A stretch of 64,000 nucleotides of DNA from NCBI RefSeq assembly GCF_025244745.1, contig NZ_CP104213.1:1700001-1764000 (forward strand). Reading direction: 5' to 3'. Each line of letters begins with the position of its first letter. The stretch's first letter is position 1. The position numbers and the translations under genes are program-made. Below, one piece after another: positions 1 through 9,429 of this stretch. The DNA comes from Deinococcus rubellus. Its GTDB lineage: Bacteria > Deinococcota > Deinococci > Deinococcales > Deinococcaceae. The notes beneath the pieces were generated by a model. It worked only from the letters and a program-made list of their open reading frames with translations, ran no database searches and was not told the origin of the DNA.

Positions 1-382
1 TCGGCAGAATGCGGCGCGCCAGGCAGCCGTCCAGGGTGGTGCGGGCGTTGAGATACCGGGTGCGGTCGCGGAAATCGCCCGCCGTGAGCAGTACCTGGGC
101 CACCTTGACACCGTAGATCTCAGCCAGCGCGCCGTAGGTCTGCATCAGCACGCCCTGCCCGACGGCGGCCAGCAGCTGCTTCTCGGCCACCGTACGGGTG
201 CGCGGCGGAAAGCCCAGCGCTTCCCAGCCTGCCAGCACCGCCGCCGACGTGACCAGGATGACCTGATGGCCCGCGCCTTGGAGGGCCGCCATCTGCCGCA
301 TCAGGTCCACCATGCGCGGGCGGCAGAGGCGGTCCGAGCCGCCGGTAAGAACCGAGGTGCCGAGCTTGAGGACGACGCGCAT
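1..382 (-). CDS. proB: Glutamate 5-kinase, N-terminal part (runs off the window)
   Basis: The reverse strand from 382 encodes about 127 residues beginning MRVVLKLGTSVLTGG, the nucleotide-binding start of the amino-acid kinase fold. It continues with VTSAAVLAG (the SSGA-type loop), AEKQLLAAVGQ and LNARTTLDG, all characteristic of ProB. The enzyme phosphorylates L-glutamate with ATP in the first step of proline synthesis in the cytosol. The C-terminal half lies outside the window. A TAGACT element 7 nt before the ATG suggests a leaderless transcript, divergent from the MarR gene at 492. Confidence 0.9.
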   Translation of the reverse strand, partial: MRVVLKLGTSVLTGGSDRLCRPRMVDLMRQMAALQGAGHQVILVTSAAVLAGWEALGFPPRTRTVAEKQLLAAVGQGVLMQTYGALAEIYGVKVAQVLLTAGDFRDRTRYLNARTTLDGCLARRILP

Positions 383-491
383 GGACAAGAGTCTAAACGG
401 CGGGCCAGGCAAATGCCTGAAGGCTCCTAGCAGTCCGCATGATGCCAAGGGAAACTACAAAGTTTAGCTTCACAAGTAGTAGGCTCTCGTC

Positions 492-962
492 ATGACTGAT
501 CAAGTCCTTCTTCCCGCGCTGGCCGCCGAACTGCGGGTGGTCGTCGGAAAGCTGCGGCGGCGACTGCGGCAGGAAGCGCACCTCGGCGACTTCACGCCGT
601 CTCAGGTGGCGGCGCTGACGCACTTGGAGCGCGCGGAAGCGCTCACCGTGACCGCTCTGGCACGGGCCGAGGGCGTGCGCCCGCAGTCGATGGGGGCCAC
701 CGTCGCCAGTCTGGAAGTGCTGGGCTGCGTGAGCGGCAGCGCCGACCCCACTGATGGGCGGCAAACCCTCTGGGCGCTCACGACTTTGTTCCGCACCCGG
801 CTCAGCGCCAGCCGAGCGGCGCGGGAAGACTGGCTCGCTGATTCGCTTCAGATGCAGTTCACGCTGCCGGAACAGGCCGAACTCGCCCGCGCCGCCGGGT
901 TGCTGAGACGCCTCGCCGATCTGGCACACACTGCACCAGAAGGAGAACCCAAGTGTCCCTGA
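492..962 (+). CDS. MarR-family transcriptional regulator
   Basis: A 156-residue protein with a MarR-type winged helix. The recognition-helix region is LTVTALARAEGVRPQSMGA (about residues 51-69), followed by a DPTDGRQ wing (about 96-102). It is probably a dimeric repressor. The MFS exporter gene starts 16 bp downstream in the same direction, so this is likely a regulator-pump operon whose expression responds to a toxic ligand. TAGGCT sits 6 nt before the ATG, consistent with leaderless transcription. The ligand cannot be read from the sequence. Confidence 0.85.
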   Translation: MTDQVLLPALAAELRVVVGKLRRRLRQEAHLGDFTPSQVAALTHLERAEALTVTALARAEGVRPQSMGATVASLEVLGCVSGSADPTDGRQTLWALTTLFRTRLSASRAAREDWLADSLQMQFTLPEQAELARAAGLLRRLADLAHTAPEGEPKCP

Positions 963-978
963 GCGCCGGCCAATTACA

Positions 979-2241
979 ATGAGCAGCACCTTCCGCTCGT
1001 TGAAAATCCACAATTACCGTGTCTGGGCCAGTGGGGCCATCATTTCTAACATCGGCACCTGGATGCAGCGCACGGCCCAGGACTGGCTGGTGCTGACCCA
1101 GCTCACCCACCATAATGCCACCGCGCTCGGCGTCGTGACGGCGCTGCAATTCGGCCCGCAGCTGCTGCTGCTGCCGCTCACTGGACTGGCCGCCGATACC
1201 CTGGACCGCCGCCGCCTGCTGATGGCGACCCAGATGGGCCAGGGCGTGCTGGCGCTGCTGCTGGGTCTGCTGACGGTGCTGGGCCATGTGCAGCTCTGGC
1301 AGGTCTACGGCTTCGCGGCGCTGCTGGGCATCGTCACCGCTTTCGATGCCCCGGTGCGTCAGACCTTCGTCTCGGAACTGGTCAGTGAGGCCGACTTGCC
1401 CAATGCGGTGGGCCTCAACTCGACCTCGTTCAACGCGGCCCGGATGGTGGGGCCAGCCGTGGCCGGGGTGCTGATCGGCGCAGTGGGCACCGGCTGGGTC
1501 TTTCTGATCAACGCGGCCTCGTTCGCCGCCGTGATCGTCTCGCTCAGTCGGCTGCGGCTGAGTGAGCTGCGCCGCGATGAGCGGGCGGCCCGCAAGTCCG
1601 GCAATCTGCTGGAAGGCTTCGCCTACGTCCGGCAGCGCCCCGACCTGAGGGTCATTTTGCTGATGTTGTTTTTTGTCGGCACCTTCGCCATCAACTTCCC
1701 GATTTTCATTTCCACCATGTCGGTCAGCGTCTTTCACGCCGGGGCGGGTGAGTACGGGTTGCTCAACTCGGTGATGGCGGTGGGCGCGGTGGCGGGCGCG
1801 CTGCTGGCGGCCCGGCGCGACACGGTGCCGTTCGGGGTGCTGCTCAGCGGCGCGGCTGTGCTGGGCGTCGGCCTGGCCCTGGCCGCCGTGATGCCGAGCA
1901 TCTGGCTGTTCGGGCTGACGCTGGTCGTCGTGGGCATCTCGGCACAGACGTTTATGAATTCCTCCAACACCATCATGCAGCTCAGCACTGAACCCGCCAT
2001 GCGCGGGCGGGTCATGGCCCTGCGGCTGGCGGTGGCGCTGGGGGCCATGCCGATCGGCGCGCCGCTGCTCGGCTGGGTGGCCGACACCTTCGGCCCGCGC
2101 TGGTCGATGGGCATGGGTGCTATGTCTGGGCTGGCGGCGCTGCTGGTCGGGGTGTTTTACCTCGTCAGATACCGGCATCTGCGCGTCTGGTTGGAGGCTG
2201 GGCGCTTGAAGTTGAATATGGACCGGGAGCTGAGCCTGTGA
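979..2241 (+). CDS. MFS transporter, probable drug or metabolite exporter
   Basis: A 420-residue integral membrane protein with about 12 hydrophobic segments. It starts SSTFRSLKIHNYRVWASGAI and carries the MFS loop 2-3 motif GLAADTLDRRRLL (about residues 72-84). Its shape matches the EntS/DUF894-like MFS_3 exporters. It follows the MarR gene at a 16-bp distance, so co-transcription and substrate-induced expression are likely. It converges on hemB. The substrate is unknown; export is inferred from family and context. Confidence 0.85.
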   Translation: MSSTFRSLKIHNYRVWASGAIISNIGTWMQRTAQDWLVLTQLTHHNATALGVVTALQFGPQLLLLPLTGLAADTLDRRRLLMATQMGQGVLALLLGLLTVLGHVQLWQVYGFAALLGIVTAFDAPVRQTFVSELVSEADLPNAVGLNSTSFNAARMVGPAVAGVLIGAVGTGWVFLINAASFAAVIVSLSRLRLSELRRDERAARKSGNLLEGFAYVRQRPDLRVILLMLFFVGTFAINFPIFISTMSVSVFHAGAGEYGLLNSVMAVGAVAGALLAARRDTVPFGVLLSGAAVLGVGLALAAVMPSIWLFGLTLVVVGISAQTFMNSSNTIMQLSTEPAMRGRVMALRLAVALGAMPIGAPLLGWVADTFGPRWSMGMGAMSGLAALLVGVFYLVRYRHLRVWLEAGRLKLNMDRELSL

Positions 2242-2313
2242 GCGCAGACTGCGGCGCGGAGTCACCCAGCCGAAGACGCCGCCGCGCCATGCTTCCAGCC
2301 CGGCGGCTCCGCG

Positions 2314-3303
2314 CTACTTCCCAGCGTCTTCCCGCAGCCAGCGTGCCGCGTCGAGCGCGTGGTAGGTCATGATGGCGTCGGCTCCGGCGCGGCGGAAGGC
2401 GATCAGGGTTTCGAGCACCGTGCGCTTCTCGTCGAGCATCCCGGCGAGTGCTGCCGTCTTGAGCATCGCGTACTCGCCGCTGACGTTGTAGGCCACCATC
2501 GGCAACTCGAATTCGTCCTTGACCACCCGCATCACGTCCAGGTAAGCCAGCGCGGGCTTGACCATCAGGTAATCGGCTCCCTCGGCCACGTCCAGCCGGG
2601 CCTCGCGCAGCGCCTCGCGGTAGCCGCCTGCCGGGTCCATCTGGTAGCTGGCGCGGTCCCCCACGCTGGGGGTGCTGCCCGCCGCCTCGCGGAAGGGGCC
2701 GTAATAACCGCTGGCGTACTTGACGGCGTAGGCCATCACCGGCACGTCGCTAAAGCCTGCGGCGTCGAGCGCGGCCCGGATCGCGCCCACCTGGCCGTCC
2801 ATCATGGCGCTGGGCGCGACGATATCGGCCCCAGCGCGGGCCTGCGACACGGCGGTCTGGGCCAGCAGCGGCAGGGCGGCGTCGTTGTCCACTGTCCAGC
2901 CGCCCGCGCCGTCCGGTATCAGCGGCCCGCAGTGCCCGTGATCGGTGTACTCGCACAGGCAGGTATCGGCGATGACCGTGAGTGTGGGAAACCTGGCTTT
3001 GATTTCTGTTATGGCTTTTTGCACAATGCCGCCCCCGGCGTAGGCTTCTGAGCCGTGCGGGTCTTTGTGGTCGGGGATGCCGAACAGGATGATGCTGCCG
3101 ATGCCCAGGTCATGCGCTTCCTGCACTCTGGCCAGCAGTCCCGGCAGATCGTGGCGCAGCACGCCCGGCATGGTGCGAATCTCCTGGTCGCCCACGCCCT
3201 CATGGATAAACAGCGGCAAAATGAACTGCTCGGCGGAGAGACGGATTTCGCGGGTCAGGGCGCGCAGGGCGGGCGTGCGGCGCAGGCGGCGGGGACGTTG
3301 CAT
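2314..3303 (-). CDS. hemB: Delta-aminolevulinic acid dehydratase (porphobilinogen synthase)
   Basis: A 329-residue HemB condensing two 5-aminolevulinate molecules to porphobilinogen for tetrapyrrole synthesis. Both active-site lysines are present, in [14 protein letters not shown] (Lys195) and [13 protein letters not shown] (Lys249, the Schiff-base lysine). The cysteine triad [14 protein letters not shown] (Cys115, Cys117, Cys125) marks the zinc-type active site. Length is typical of the family. TAGCCT lies 6 nt before the ATG, suggesting leaderless transcription. It converges on the MFS gene and is divergent from the kinase gene. Confidence 0.97.
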   Translation of the reverse strand: MQRPRRLRRTPALRALTREIRLSAEQFILPLFIHEGVGDQEIRTMPGVLRHDLPGLLARVQEAHDLGIGSIILFGIPDHKDPHGSEAYAGGGIVQKAITEIKARFPTLTVIADTCLCEYTDHGHCGPLIPDGAGGWTVDNDAALPLLAQTAVSQARAGADIVAPSAMMDGQVGAIRAALDAAGFSDVPVMAYAVKYASGYYGPFREAAGSTPSVGDRASYQMDPAGGYREALREARLDVAEGADYLMVKPALAYLDVMRVVKDEFELPMVAYNVSGEYAMLKTAALAGMLDEKRTVLETLIAFRRAGADAIMTYHALDAARWLREDAGK

Positions 3304-3443
3304 TTCGTCAGGCTAGCGCGGTGCTCGGCCTGGGGCGTGACGCGGCCCACCTTGGCCACTTTGGAGCAAGTGAGGTTAGTCAAGCGCTCACGAAGGTGAC
3401 GAAGTGACAGGCTTGTGAAGCATTCGTCTTTATACTCTGACAG

Positions 3444-4265
3444 ATGACCCGTTCACCCATCACCCGGCCTATCACGCTTTCCAACTGCGCCCTGCTCTCG
3501 GCGCACGGCGGCGTGCGGCTGGAGCGCGGATGCTGGCGGGGCCAGGACGTCTTCGTCAAGGCGCTGGTCGGCGGCGACGCCGAGTTCCGGCTGCGCTTTC
3601 ACCATGAAGGCCGGGTGGTGCGCCGCCTGTCGCATCCGGCCCTCGTGCCGCTGCTGACCCACACCCAGGATCAACTGGTCTTTCCGTTCGTCCAGGGGTG
3701 CAGTCTGCGCGAGCTGCTCGACACCCGCCGCCTGAGCGCTGCCGAGGCCGTCAGCGTCACGCTGGGCGTGCTGAGCGCTGCCTGCGCCTTTCACCGCCAG
3801 GGCGTTACCCACCACGACCTCAAGCCGGAAAACGTGATGTTGCTGGGAGGACGTGCCTGTGCAGAGAGCGTGCGCGTAACCGATTTCGGTATGGCCTGTG
3901 ACCGGACCCTGCCGGACGGTCTGCATGCTGGGACCCGCATGGGCACGCCGCAGTTCATGGCCCCGGAGCAGTTCAACGGCGTGCGCGGCGACACCCGCAG
4001 CGACCTCTACGCGGTGGCAGGGCTGCTGTTTGATTGCCTGGCCGGTGAGCCGCCGCACCCGGACGCGCTCGGCTGGCTGGTGGGACTGTCGAGCGAGTGC
4101 CTGCCGCTGCCTGGCCCAGCGGCCTTGCACCCGCTGCTGGAAAGTGCCCTGCAGCGCGACCCGGACAAACGCCCCCAGAGTGCTGAGCAGATGGCCAAGC
4201 AGTTGCGAGAAGCCTGGCAGCATGCCCTGATGGGCGAGCGCTCGGTCAGGAATACCCAGGCGTGA
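3444..4265 (+). CDS. Serine/threonine protein kinase (Hanks type, soluble)
   Basis: A 273-residue single-domain kinase. Visible landmarks are the ATP lysine in VFVKAL (Lys39), a likely C-helix Glu55, the catalytic loop HHDLKPEN (about 123-130), DFG at 147-149, the GTPQFMAPEQ activation-segment end (about 167-176) and DLY near 187. The glycine-rich loop is poor. There is no transmembrane helix or sensor domain, so it is a minimal cytosolic kinase. Its stop overlaps the GTG start of holA (GTGA), coupling it to replication-clamp loading. TATACT lies 7 nt before the ATG. Targets are unknown. Confidence 0.9.
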   Translation: MTRSPITRPITLSNCALLSAHGGVRLERGCWRGQDVFVKALVGGDAEFRLRFHHEGRVVRRLSHPALVPLLTHTQDQLVFPFVQGCSLRELLDTRRLSAAEAVSVTLGVLSAACAFHRQGVTHHDLKPENVMLLGGRACAESVRVTDFGMACDRTLPDGLHAGTRMGTPQFMAPEQFNGVRGDTRSDLYAVAGLLFDCLAGEPPHPDALGWLVGLSSECLPLPGPAALHPLLESALQRDPDKRPQSAEQMAKQLREAWQHALMGERSVRNTQA

Positions 4266-5161
4266 TTCTGGCGTTTTCCGGCAACCGCTTTCTGGTCGAG
4301 GAGGCTGCCCGTGAAGCGCTTGCCGGGCGCGGCCTGCACCTGCGCGATCTGCCACGTGTCAGCGGCGAGGACGTGACGCCGGAGACGCTCGCTACCCTGC
4401 TGGCCCCCAGTCTCTTCGGGGAATCGGCGGCACTGGTCGATCTGGAAGGTGTGCGGCCCGACAAGGCGCTCCTGGCAGCCCTGGCCACACCCGGCGCGCT
4501 GGTGGTCGTCCTCGATCTGCTGGGCGCGGCGACCCGCGTCAAGCACTACGAGCAGCACGGTCAGCATCAGGCGGTGCCCGCGCCCGTCAAGCCCGGCGAG
4601 GTGGCAGGCTGGGCAACGGCGCGGGCCAAACAGATGAAGCTCAAGCTGGAGCGTGAGGCCGCGCAGTATCTGGCCGAGGTGTTCGGGGCCGATCTGGCGG
4701 GCCTCAGCGCCGAACTCAACAAGCTGGCCTTCGTGGACGGGCCGCTGGACCGTGAGACGCTGCGGCGGGTGGTGGGCCGCGAGCCGCCGGGCGATTCGTT
4801 CGTCATGCTGGGCGCGGCCACAGCGGGCCGCACGGCCGAAGCTCTGAAGCAGTTGCGGCAGTTGCTGGTCAGTGGGGAAGACCCGTTCAAGCTGATGGGG
4901 GCGGTGATCTGGCAATACAGCCTGGTGGCCCGCAGCGTGGCCCTCCTGCAAGGCGGCGGGCGCGTCTCCGAGAGCGAGGCGGCCCAGCGTCTGGGTGTCA
5001 AGCCTTACCCAGCCAAGAAAGCGCTGGAGGTGGCCCGCCAGCTCAGCGAGCGCCAGATCAGGGCGCACCTGAACCACATCCTCGATGCTGATCTGGCGAT
5101 GAAACGCGGTCTGGACGTTCCGGCAGCCCTGGAGCGGTTACTGGTGCAGCTCAGCTTGTAA
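4262..5161 (+). CDS. holA: DNA polymerase III delta subunit (clamp loader)
   Basis: A 299-residue HolA protein starting at GTG 4262, inside the stop of the kinase gene. Features include the N-terminal FSGNRFLVEEA stretch, the AAA-type middle region with KLAFVDG, GREPPGDSFVMLGAA, and the C-terminal collar region with DPFKLMGAVIWQY. In the family, delta opens the beta sliding clamp in the gamma-complex. The overlap with the kinase gene implies translational coupling. A strong hairpin terminator follows seven bases after the stop codon. Confidence 0.9.
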   Translation: MILAFSGNRFLVEEAAREALAGRGLHLRDLPRVSGEDVTPETLATLLAPSLFGESAALVDLEGVRPDKALLAALATPGALVVVLDLLGAATRVKHYEQHGQHQAVPAPVKPGEVAGWATARAKQMKLKLEREAAQYLAEVFGADLAGLSAELNKLAFVDGPLDRETLRRVVGREPPGDSFVMLGAATAGRTAEALKQLRQLLVSGEDPFKLMGAVIWQYSLVARSVALLQGGGRVSESEAAQRLGVKPYPAKKALEVARQLSERQIRAHLNHILDADLAMKRGLDVPAALERLLVQLSL

Positions 5162-5167
5162 GTGAGA

Positions 5168-5223
5168 ATAGAAAAGATCGAAGCGTCTAATCAGCTTGCT
5201 TTAGACGCTTCGATCTTTTCTAT
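5168..5223. terminator. Bidirectional terminator with a perfect 23-bp stem
   Basis: The left arm 5168-5190 and right arm 5201-5223 are perfectly complementary over 23 bp with a 10-nt loop. T-rich sequence follows on the plus side and A/T-rich sequence on the other. It sits between the convergent holA and TspO-like genes and can serve both. The stem is unusually long for an intrinsic terminator. Confidence 0.9.
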
Positions 5224-5250
5224 ATCTTCTTTTGCCGAAAGACCGTCAGC

Positions 5251-6018
5251 TCAGGCCGTCAGCCGCCGTGCCCCGCTGCCGGGCTTGCCGCTCCGCACGA
5301 AGACGGCGGCCAGCAGAATCAGCACCCCGACGATCAGTCCGCTGAGCACGATGGTCGCGTCCGGGCGGGCCAGGTAGACACCGTAGTAAGCCCACAGGAT
5401 CACGCCGCTGACGGCCAGATCGCGGTTGGCACGCAGCAGGAAGGCTCCTATCAGCGAGGCGATGACCACCAGCAGCGCCGACCAGATGGGGCCGCTCAGA
5501 CCCAGCAGGCCGCTCGTGTAGCCCAGGCTGACCAGCCAGGCCGTCACGTTGGCAATCGTCGCCACTGCGATCCAGCCCAGATACAGGCTGGTGGGCAGGC
5601 CCAGGACGAGCGTCTCGCTGCGCTTCAGCTCCAGGCTTCTGAGGCGCGTGTAGAGCCAGATCAGCGACGCGAGCAATGTCAGCATAATCAGCACGCTCAG
5701 TCCGAAATGCAGACTCTGGAAAGCCAGCAGCCAGCCGACGTTGAGGAGGTTGGCCAGCAGATAAGGCCAGAACAGGGCGTCGTAGCGTGCGCCGCGCTGC
5801 CCCGGCAGGGCCTGATAGACGGCGAACACCGCCAGGCCCAGAAAAATCACACCCCAGATGGCAAAGGTCAGCCCGGCAGGCGTGAAGGCGTTGGGAAGCG
5901 AGTCCGACACCTGGCCGTTGCTGTTGCCGAACAGCGGCAGGGCGTTGGAGAGGTAATTCATGACCAGCGTCAGCAGCGTGGCCAGCACCAAAGTGATCTG
6001 TCTGGGAATGCCTGTCAT
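5251..6018 (-). CDS. TspO/MBR-like tryptophan-rich sensory protein homologue
   Basis: A polytopic membrane protein of 255 residues from the ATG at 6018 (MTGIPRQITLVLATLL). It has about eight hydrophobic segments. The stretches LPNAFTPAGLTFAIWGVIFLG, PYLLANLLNVGWLLAF and PTSLYLGWIAVATIAN resemble the TspO/MBR superfamily (tetrapyrrole or porphyrin-associated membrane proteins) in its longer bacterial form. An upstream in-frame Met at 6078 would add a non-conserved leader, so the later start is preferred. It ends next to the strong 5168-5223 terminator. The function is a family-level guess. Confidence 0.7.
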   Translation of the reverse strand: MTGIPRQITLVLATLLTLVMNYLSNALPLFGNSNGQVSDSLPNAFTPAGLTFAIWGVIFLGLAVFAVYQALPGQRGARYDALFWPYLLANLLNVGWLLAFQSLHFGLSVLIMLTLLASLIWLYTRLRSLELKRSETLVLGLPTSLYLGWIAVATIANVTAWLVSLGYTSGLLGLSGPIWSALLVVIASLIGAFLLRANRDLAVSGVILWAYYGVYLARPDATIVLSGLIVGVLILLAAVFVRSGKPGSGARRLTA

Positions 6019-6120
6019 GGATTCACTGTAGGTGATAGTGAGCCGAACCGAGTGCAGGAGAAGCTGCCAACTGACCACTCAGTTCTTGGGCAAAGCTTCA
6101 GCAAACCGGAACAGTGGGAG

Positions 6121-6954
6121 TCAACGGCGAAGGGCGCGCCGCACACCGATACTCACGCAGGCCGCCGCGAGTGGAGCCAGCGAGAGTGTTTCGCGCCGCA
6201 CCAGCCCCAGTGCCAGCGTGCCGAGGCTCAGTAGCCGGGCTGCCCTCACCCGCTCGTCGGAGACTTTATCGGGTACCAGATCGCACGAACTGTCGATCCG
6301 TTCGGGGGCTGCGAGCTGGCGACTGAGGCCCAGTGCTGCGAGGCTGAGCAGATCACTCAGGGTGCTATGGCCCGCGCTGCGTCCAGCGGAAGGCACTGCT
6401 CCGGCAGCCAACACCTCCAGGCCCGAGAGCGGCGGCGCGCTGAAGCGGTCACGGGCCTGACTCGACCAGGCCAGTGCCGCGCCCGGCAGCAGGCTGGTGA
6501 CGCTGCCGCTGCTGAGCGCCGTGACGGCGGCCTGCACCCCCAGCGCGGCGGCGTCCTGGGCACTCGGCGCTGGCCCCACCGTGGCGACCAGAGCGCGTGT
6601 GCTGCTGAGCGCCACGAAGCCTGGCAGGGCGTGACGCAGGCTGCTCAGACCTTCGGGTTGCTTTGCCGCATCTGCGGGCCGCCCCAGCGAGGCCACGAAC
6701 GCCAGCGGCATAGCAACCAGCGCCGTCTGCGAATAATCGGGGTCGAGTTCGCGGGCAATGGCCCAGCTGGTGAAGGTGCCCAGGCCGATGCGCAGACTGG
6801 CAGGCCAGGAGTGGCCCAGCGCTCTGGCTGCAAGCAGTCCCAGCCCCAGCCCGGCGGCGGCCCAGCGGTTGGACGGGTAGGTGAAGTCGAGTGGGCGGGG
6901 GAGAGCGGACACCAGAGAAGTCGACTTTAGCGAAGAACGACGGGGTGAAACCAT
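6121..6954 (-). CDS. Hypothetical membrane-associated protein
   Basis: A 277-residue protein rich in Ala, Leu and Ser with several moderately hydrophobic stretches, for example WAAAGLGLGLLAARALGHSW (about residues 31-50) and AMPLAFVASLG. No family is recognised. GC-rich codon use matches a real gene, and TAAGGT lies 6 nt before the ATG at 6954, the same leaderless promoter layout as its neighbours. It is divergent from the pilin operon. It could be a lineage-specific membrane protein. Confidence 0.6.
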   Translation of the reverse strand: MVSPRRSSLKSTSLVSALPRPLDFTYPSNRWAAAGLGLGLLAARALGHSWPASLRIGLGTFTSWAIARELDPDYSQTALVAMPLAFVASLGRPADAAKQPEGLSSLRHALPGFVALSSTRALVATVGPAPSAQDAAALGVQAAVTALSSGSVTSLLPGAALAWSSQARDRFSAPPLSGLEVLAAGAVPSAGRSAGHSTLSDLLSLAALGLSRQLAAPERIDSSCDLVPDKVSDERVRAARLLSLGTLALGLVRRETLSLAPLAAACVSIGVRRALRR

Positions 6955-7098
6955 GGTCCTACCTTAAGTCCAGGTTCTGCCTGGGGTATGAGGCCGCTAT
7001 TGGGAAGCGTTGTGGTTACTGCCGTCAGGAGTGTGGAGACTGATTTCCCACCCCATTCAGGGGTTACGGATCAAGCACCTCTTGAGAAATAGTCAATC

Positions 7099-9429
7099 AT
7101 GGTATACAAGCGTGTTAAATCTCCGATGAATTTGGATAGGGCTGTATGGCCTCCATATTCCCCCCAGAGCCCTGGTCATCCCCATCACCCCTCTTTTGGT
7201 CGGCGGCGTGAAGAGGGCGCAGGATTGATCGTTATCGTTCTGATGGCCATGCTGATGTTGGCGGCGCTCCTGGTTATTTCGGCGAATCTTTCACTCTCAG
7301 TGCGCCGCACAACAGGTGAACAAAAAGCAGTGTTGCCTGCTCAGTACTCTGCTGAATCGGGCATAGCCTATGCGAAAAGCTTGCTTGATGCATCGCAGCG
7401 CATTATGACCAATTCCACACTGCCTGCAGGCACGACATACGGCACATTAAAGAGTTGGATTGCCAGTTTATGTCAAAATGGTGCGACTGTTCCGGTTGCT
7501 GGGTACGTCAAAGCAAATGCAAGTAATACGGTTATTGTTGGCACAAGCGTGTCCATCCCTCAAAGTGCTAAGGTTTGCGATGTTCCTCAATTTTCTGTTA
7601 ATCAAGCAAACTTCTTCGCGCAACTTATATCAAACAATGGCACTGCGGCATTGGCATACACCCAAGCGGGTATTCCGGCGACAAGTGTTGCTGACCGCCA
7701 GGCGTTTTTCGATAGAGTGTTCTCTGCAAATCGGGCGGCCCTTGTCAATGGTGCACAAGTGCAGGCTGGCCTAAGGCCTCTTACCTTGTTACAGACCGAC
7801 GAATATGCATATGCACTGTATTTCCGAGTTTCTGGCGTTGATAGTCTTGGTCAATCCTCAGATTCCAGTCGCCGGATCACTGTGCGCGGTAATGAGACTG
7901 TTCATGCCTTTAGCTTCAAGTTCGAAGTGCCTGGGGTTCCCCCAACAAATCCTAATTTCACGAGTTATGGCCAATTTGTTAATCAATGGGGGAGTCACGC
8001 AGGTTACTACGGATATGGTAACGACTTCAGTGGTCCGTTTCATACCAATTCAATACCCTCTTTTCGTGGAGTGTACGGTACTACAGGAGTAAAGAATGGA
8101 TCGAGCATCTCCATCGATGGAGCTCTAACATCTGCTGGTTATTCAACCATTGCAAAGAGTATCGACGCTCAGGGAAATAGAGTAGATACACCAAGTGGTG
8201 CCCGTGTGAATGGACTTGTAAATGATGTCGTCAATGGTAATGACTCTTATATTATGGCCAGTGAGATGGGATCAGGTGGAAGTCAGGGTGCATACAATCT
8301 TTACGGAGCCACAAAGACCCCGAATGGAACTGATAAATCTATATACATACAAGTAGCAGCCGGAAACGGAAATCCAACTCCGAGTTTTAACGCCAATTTT
8401 ATTAATATGCCGATCAATAGTCGAAATCAGAGAGACTTAGCGAGTACTGCTGGTGTGCTAGTTGCAAATCCGCAAAAAATCTCGCTGAGTGCAAGCGGTG
8501 GAACGCCAGCAACTTTTCAAAATATTGAGATTGTCCCGAATGGTGGAAACCTCAGCCTACCTATTCGACTTAGATACGCTCAAGACAAAAAGATGCTCAT
8601 TGAAACCTCTCCTAATTCTAATGTTTTTGTTAATGCGGTTAAGAGCTCTGCGACATCTACTGGCTGGATAGCTGCTGCAATTGGAGTTCAGCCGGATGTC
8701 TTCAACGGAATGATCTACGCTGACGGTGATATCGGGAGTTTGAGTGGGCCAACCCGCTTGACTGCCGCTGCTGCCAGTGCCAATGGAGGAGCAGCTATCG
8801 CCAAGTTTGCTGGCATTACTGTCGTCTCACAGGGAAGCACGACACTGACAGGAGATGTGAAATACGAGAATCGCTGCCTGTCAATTAGAGCCTGTGCATC
8901 TAAGACCAATGGCCAATATGATATCAAGAACATCTTCGGACTATATTCAAGTGCTGGAGATGTCCGACTTGCTTACAACCCAACGACGATCAATCAGAAT
9001 ACAGCCCCTGGAACTTCCGCGAATGCCCCCAAGAATCTGGAGATTGATGGGTTTGTGATGGCCGGTAGAGGACATATTATTCCTTACAATGCATCCGCGT
9101 CGAACCCCTATGACTTTGGTAGCACTGGAAGCGGGAGAGATAAAGGTACACTTGTTGTTCGTGGTGGTGTAATTAAAGACGAAGATGCGATTGTTAAAAA
9201 TGGCTCAAGTGGCTGGAGTGAAAACTATTACTATGACGCCCGTGGTACAGATTATAGCCCGCCAGGTTTTCCAACAACTTCCGTTGGTGTGCCGGGTGTG
9301 GACCCGACAGGTGCTACGTTAGTTGCCAATTGGCAGCCAGCCCTTGGGAAGACCAATCCTGATGGAACGCAAAGTACAAATGTTGACTTCACGCTTATGA
9401 ATGAGTTTAGACAGGAAAAAAATCAATGA
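7099..9429 (+). CDS. PilX-like type IV pilus-associated protein
   Basis: A 776-residue protein whose N-terminus has a short positive stretch, then GAGLIVIVLMAMLMLAALLV (about residues 45-64), a prepilin/PilX-like hydrophobic helix, followed by AQYSAESGIAYAKSLL typical of PilX-type minor pilins. The remaining roughly 700 residues are Gly/Ser/Asn-rich and probably beta-rich and surface exposed. An alternative start at 7126 removes 9 residues, and a TATACA element lies just upstream of it. Base composition is clearly more AT-rich than the flanking genes. It overlaps the next pilin gene (ATGA), so it heads a four-gene pilin operon. Confidence 0.75.
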   Translation: MVYKRVKSPMNLDRAVWPPYSPQSPGHPHHPSFGRRREEGAGLIVIVLMAMLMLAALLVISANLSLSVRRTTGEQKAVLPAQYSAESGIAYAKSLLDASQRIMTNSTLPAGTTYGTLKSWIASLCQNGATVPVAGYVKANASNTVIVGTSVSIPQSAKVCDVPQFSVNQANFFAQLISNNGTAALAYTQAGIPATSVADRQAFFDRVFSANRAALVNGAQVQAGLRPLTLLQTDEYAYALYFRVSGVDSLGQSSDSSRRITVRGNETVHAFSFKFEVPGVPPTNPNFTSYGQFVNQWGSHAGYYGYGNDFSGPFHTNSIPSFRGVYGTTGVKNGSSISIDGALTSAGYSTIAKSIDAQGNRVDTPSGARVNGLVNDVVNGNDSYIMASEMGSGGSQGAYNLYGATKTPNGTDKSIYIQVAAGNGNPTPSFNANFINMPINSRNQRDLASTAGVLVANPQKISLSASGGTPATFQNIEIVPNGGNLSLPIRLRYAQDKKMLIETSPNSNVFVNAVKSSATSTGWIAAAIGVQPDVFNGMIYADGDIGSLSGPTRLTAAAASANGGAAIAKFAGITVVSQGSTTLTGDVKYENRCLSIRACASKTNGQYDIKNIFGLYSSAGDVRLAYNPTTINQNTAPGTSANAPKNLEIDGFVMAGRGHIIPYNASASNPYDFGSTGSGRDKGTLVVRGGVIKDEDAIVKNGSSGWSENYYYDARGTDYSPPGFPTTSVGVPGVDPTGATLVANWQPALGKTNPDGTQSTNVDFTLMNEFRQEKNQ

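Noticed and set aside
859..2265. 468-residue minus-strand open frame
   Set aside because: It is the antisense shadow of the MFS gene; composition is Gln/His/Arg-rich low-complexity typical of GC-rich shadows, with no domain.
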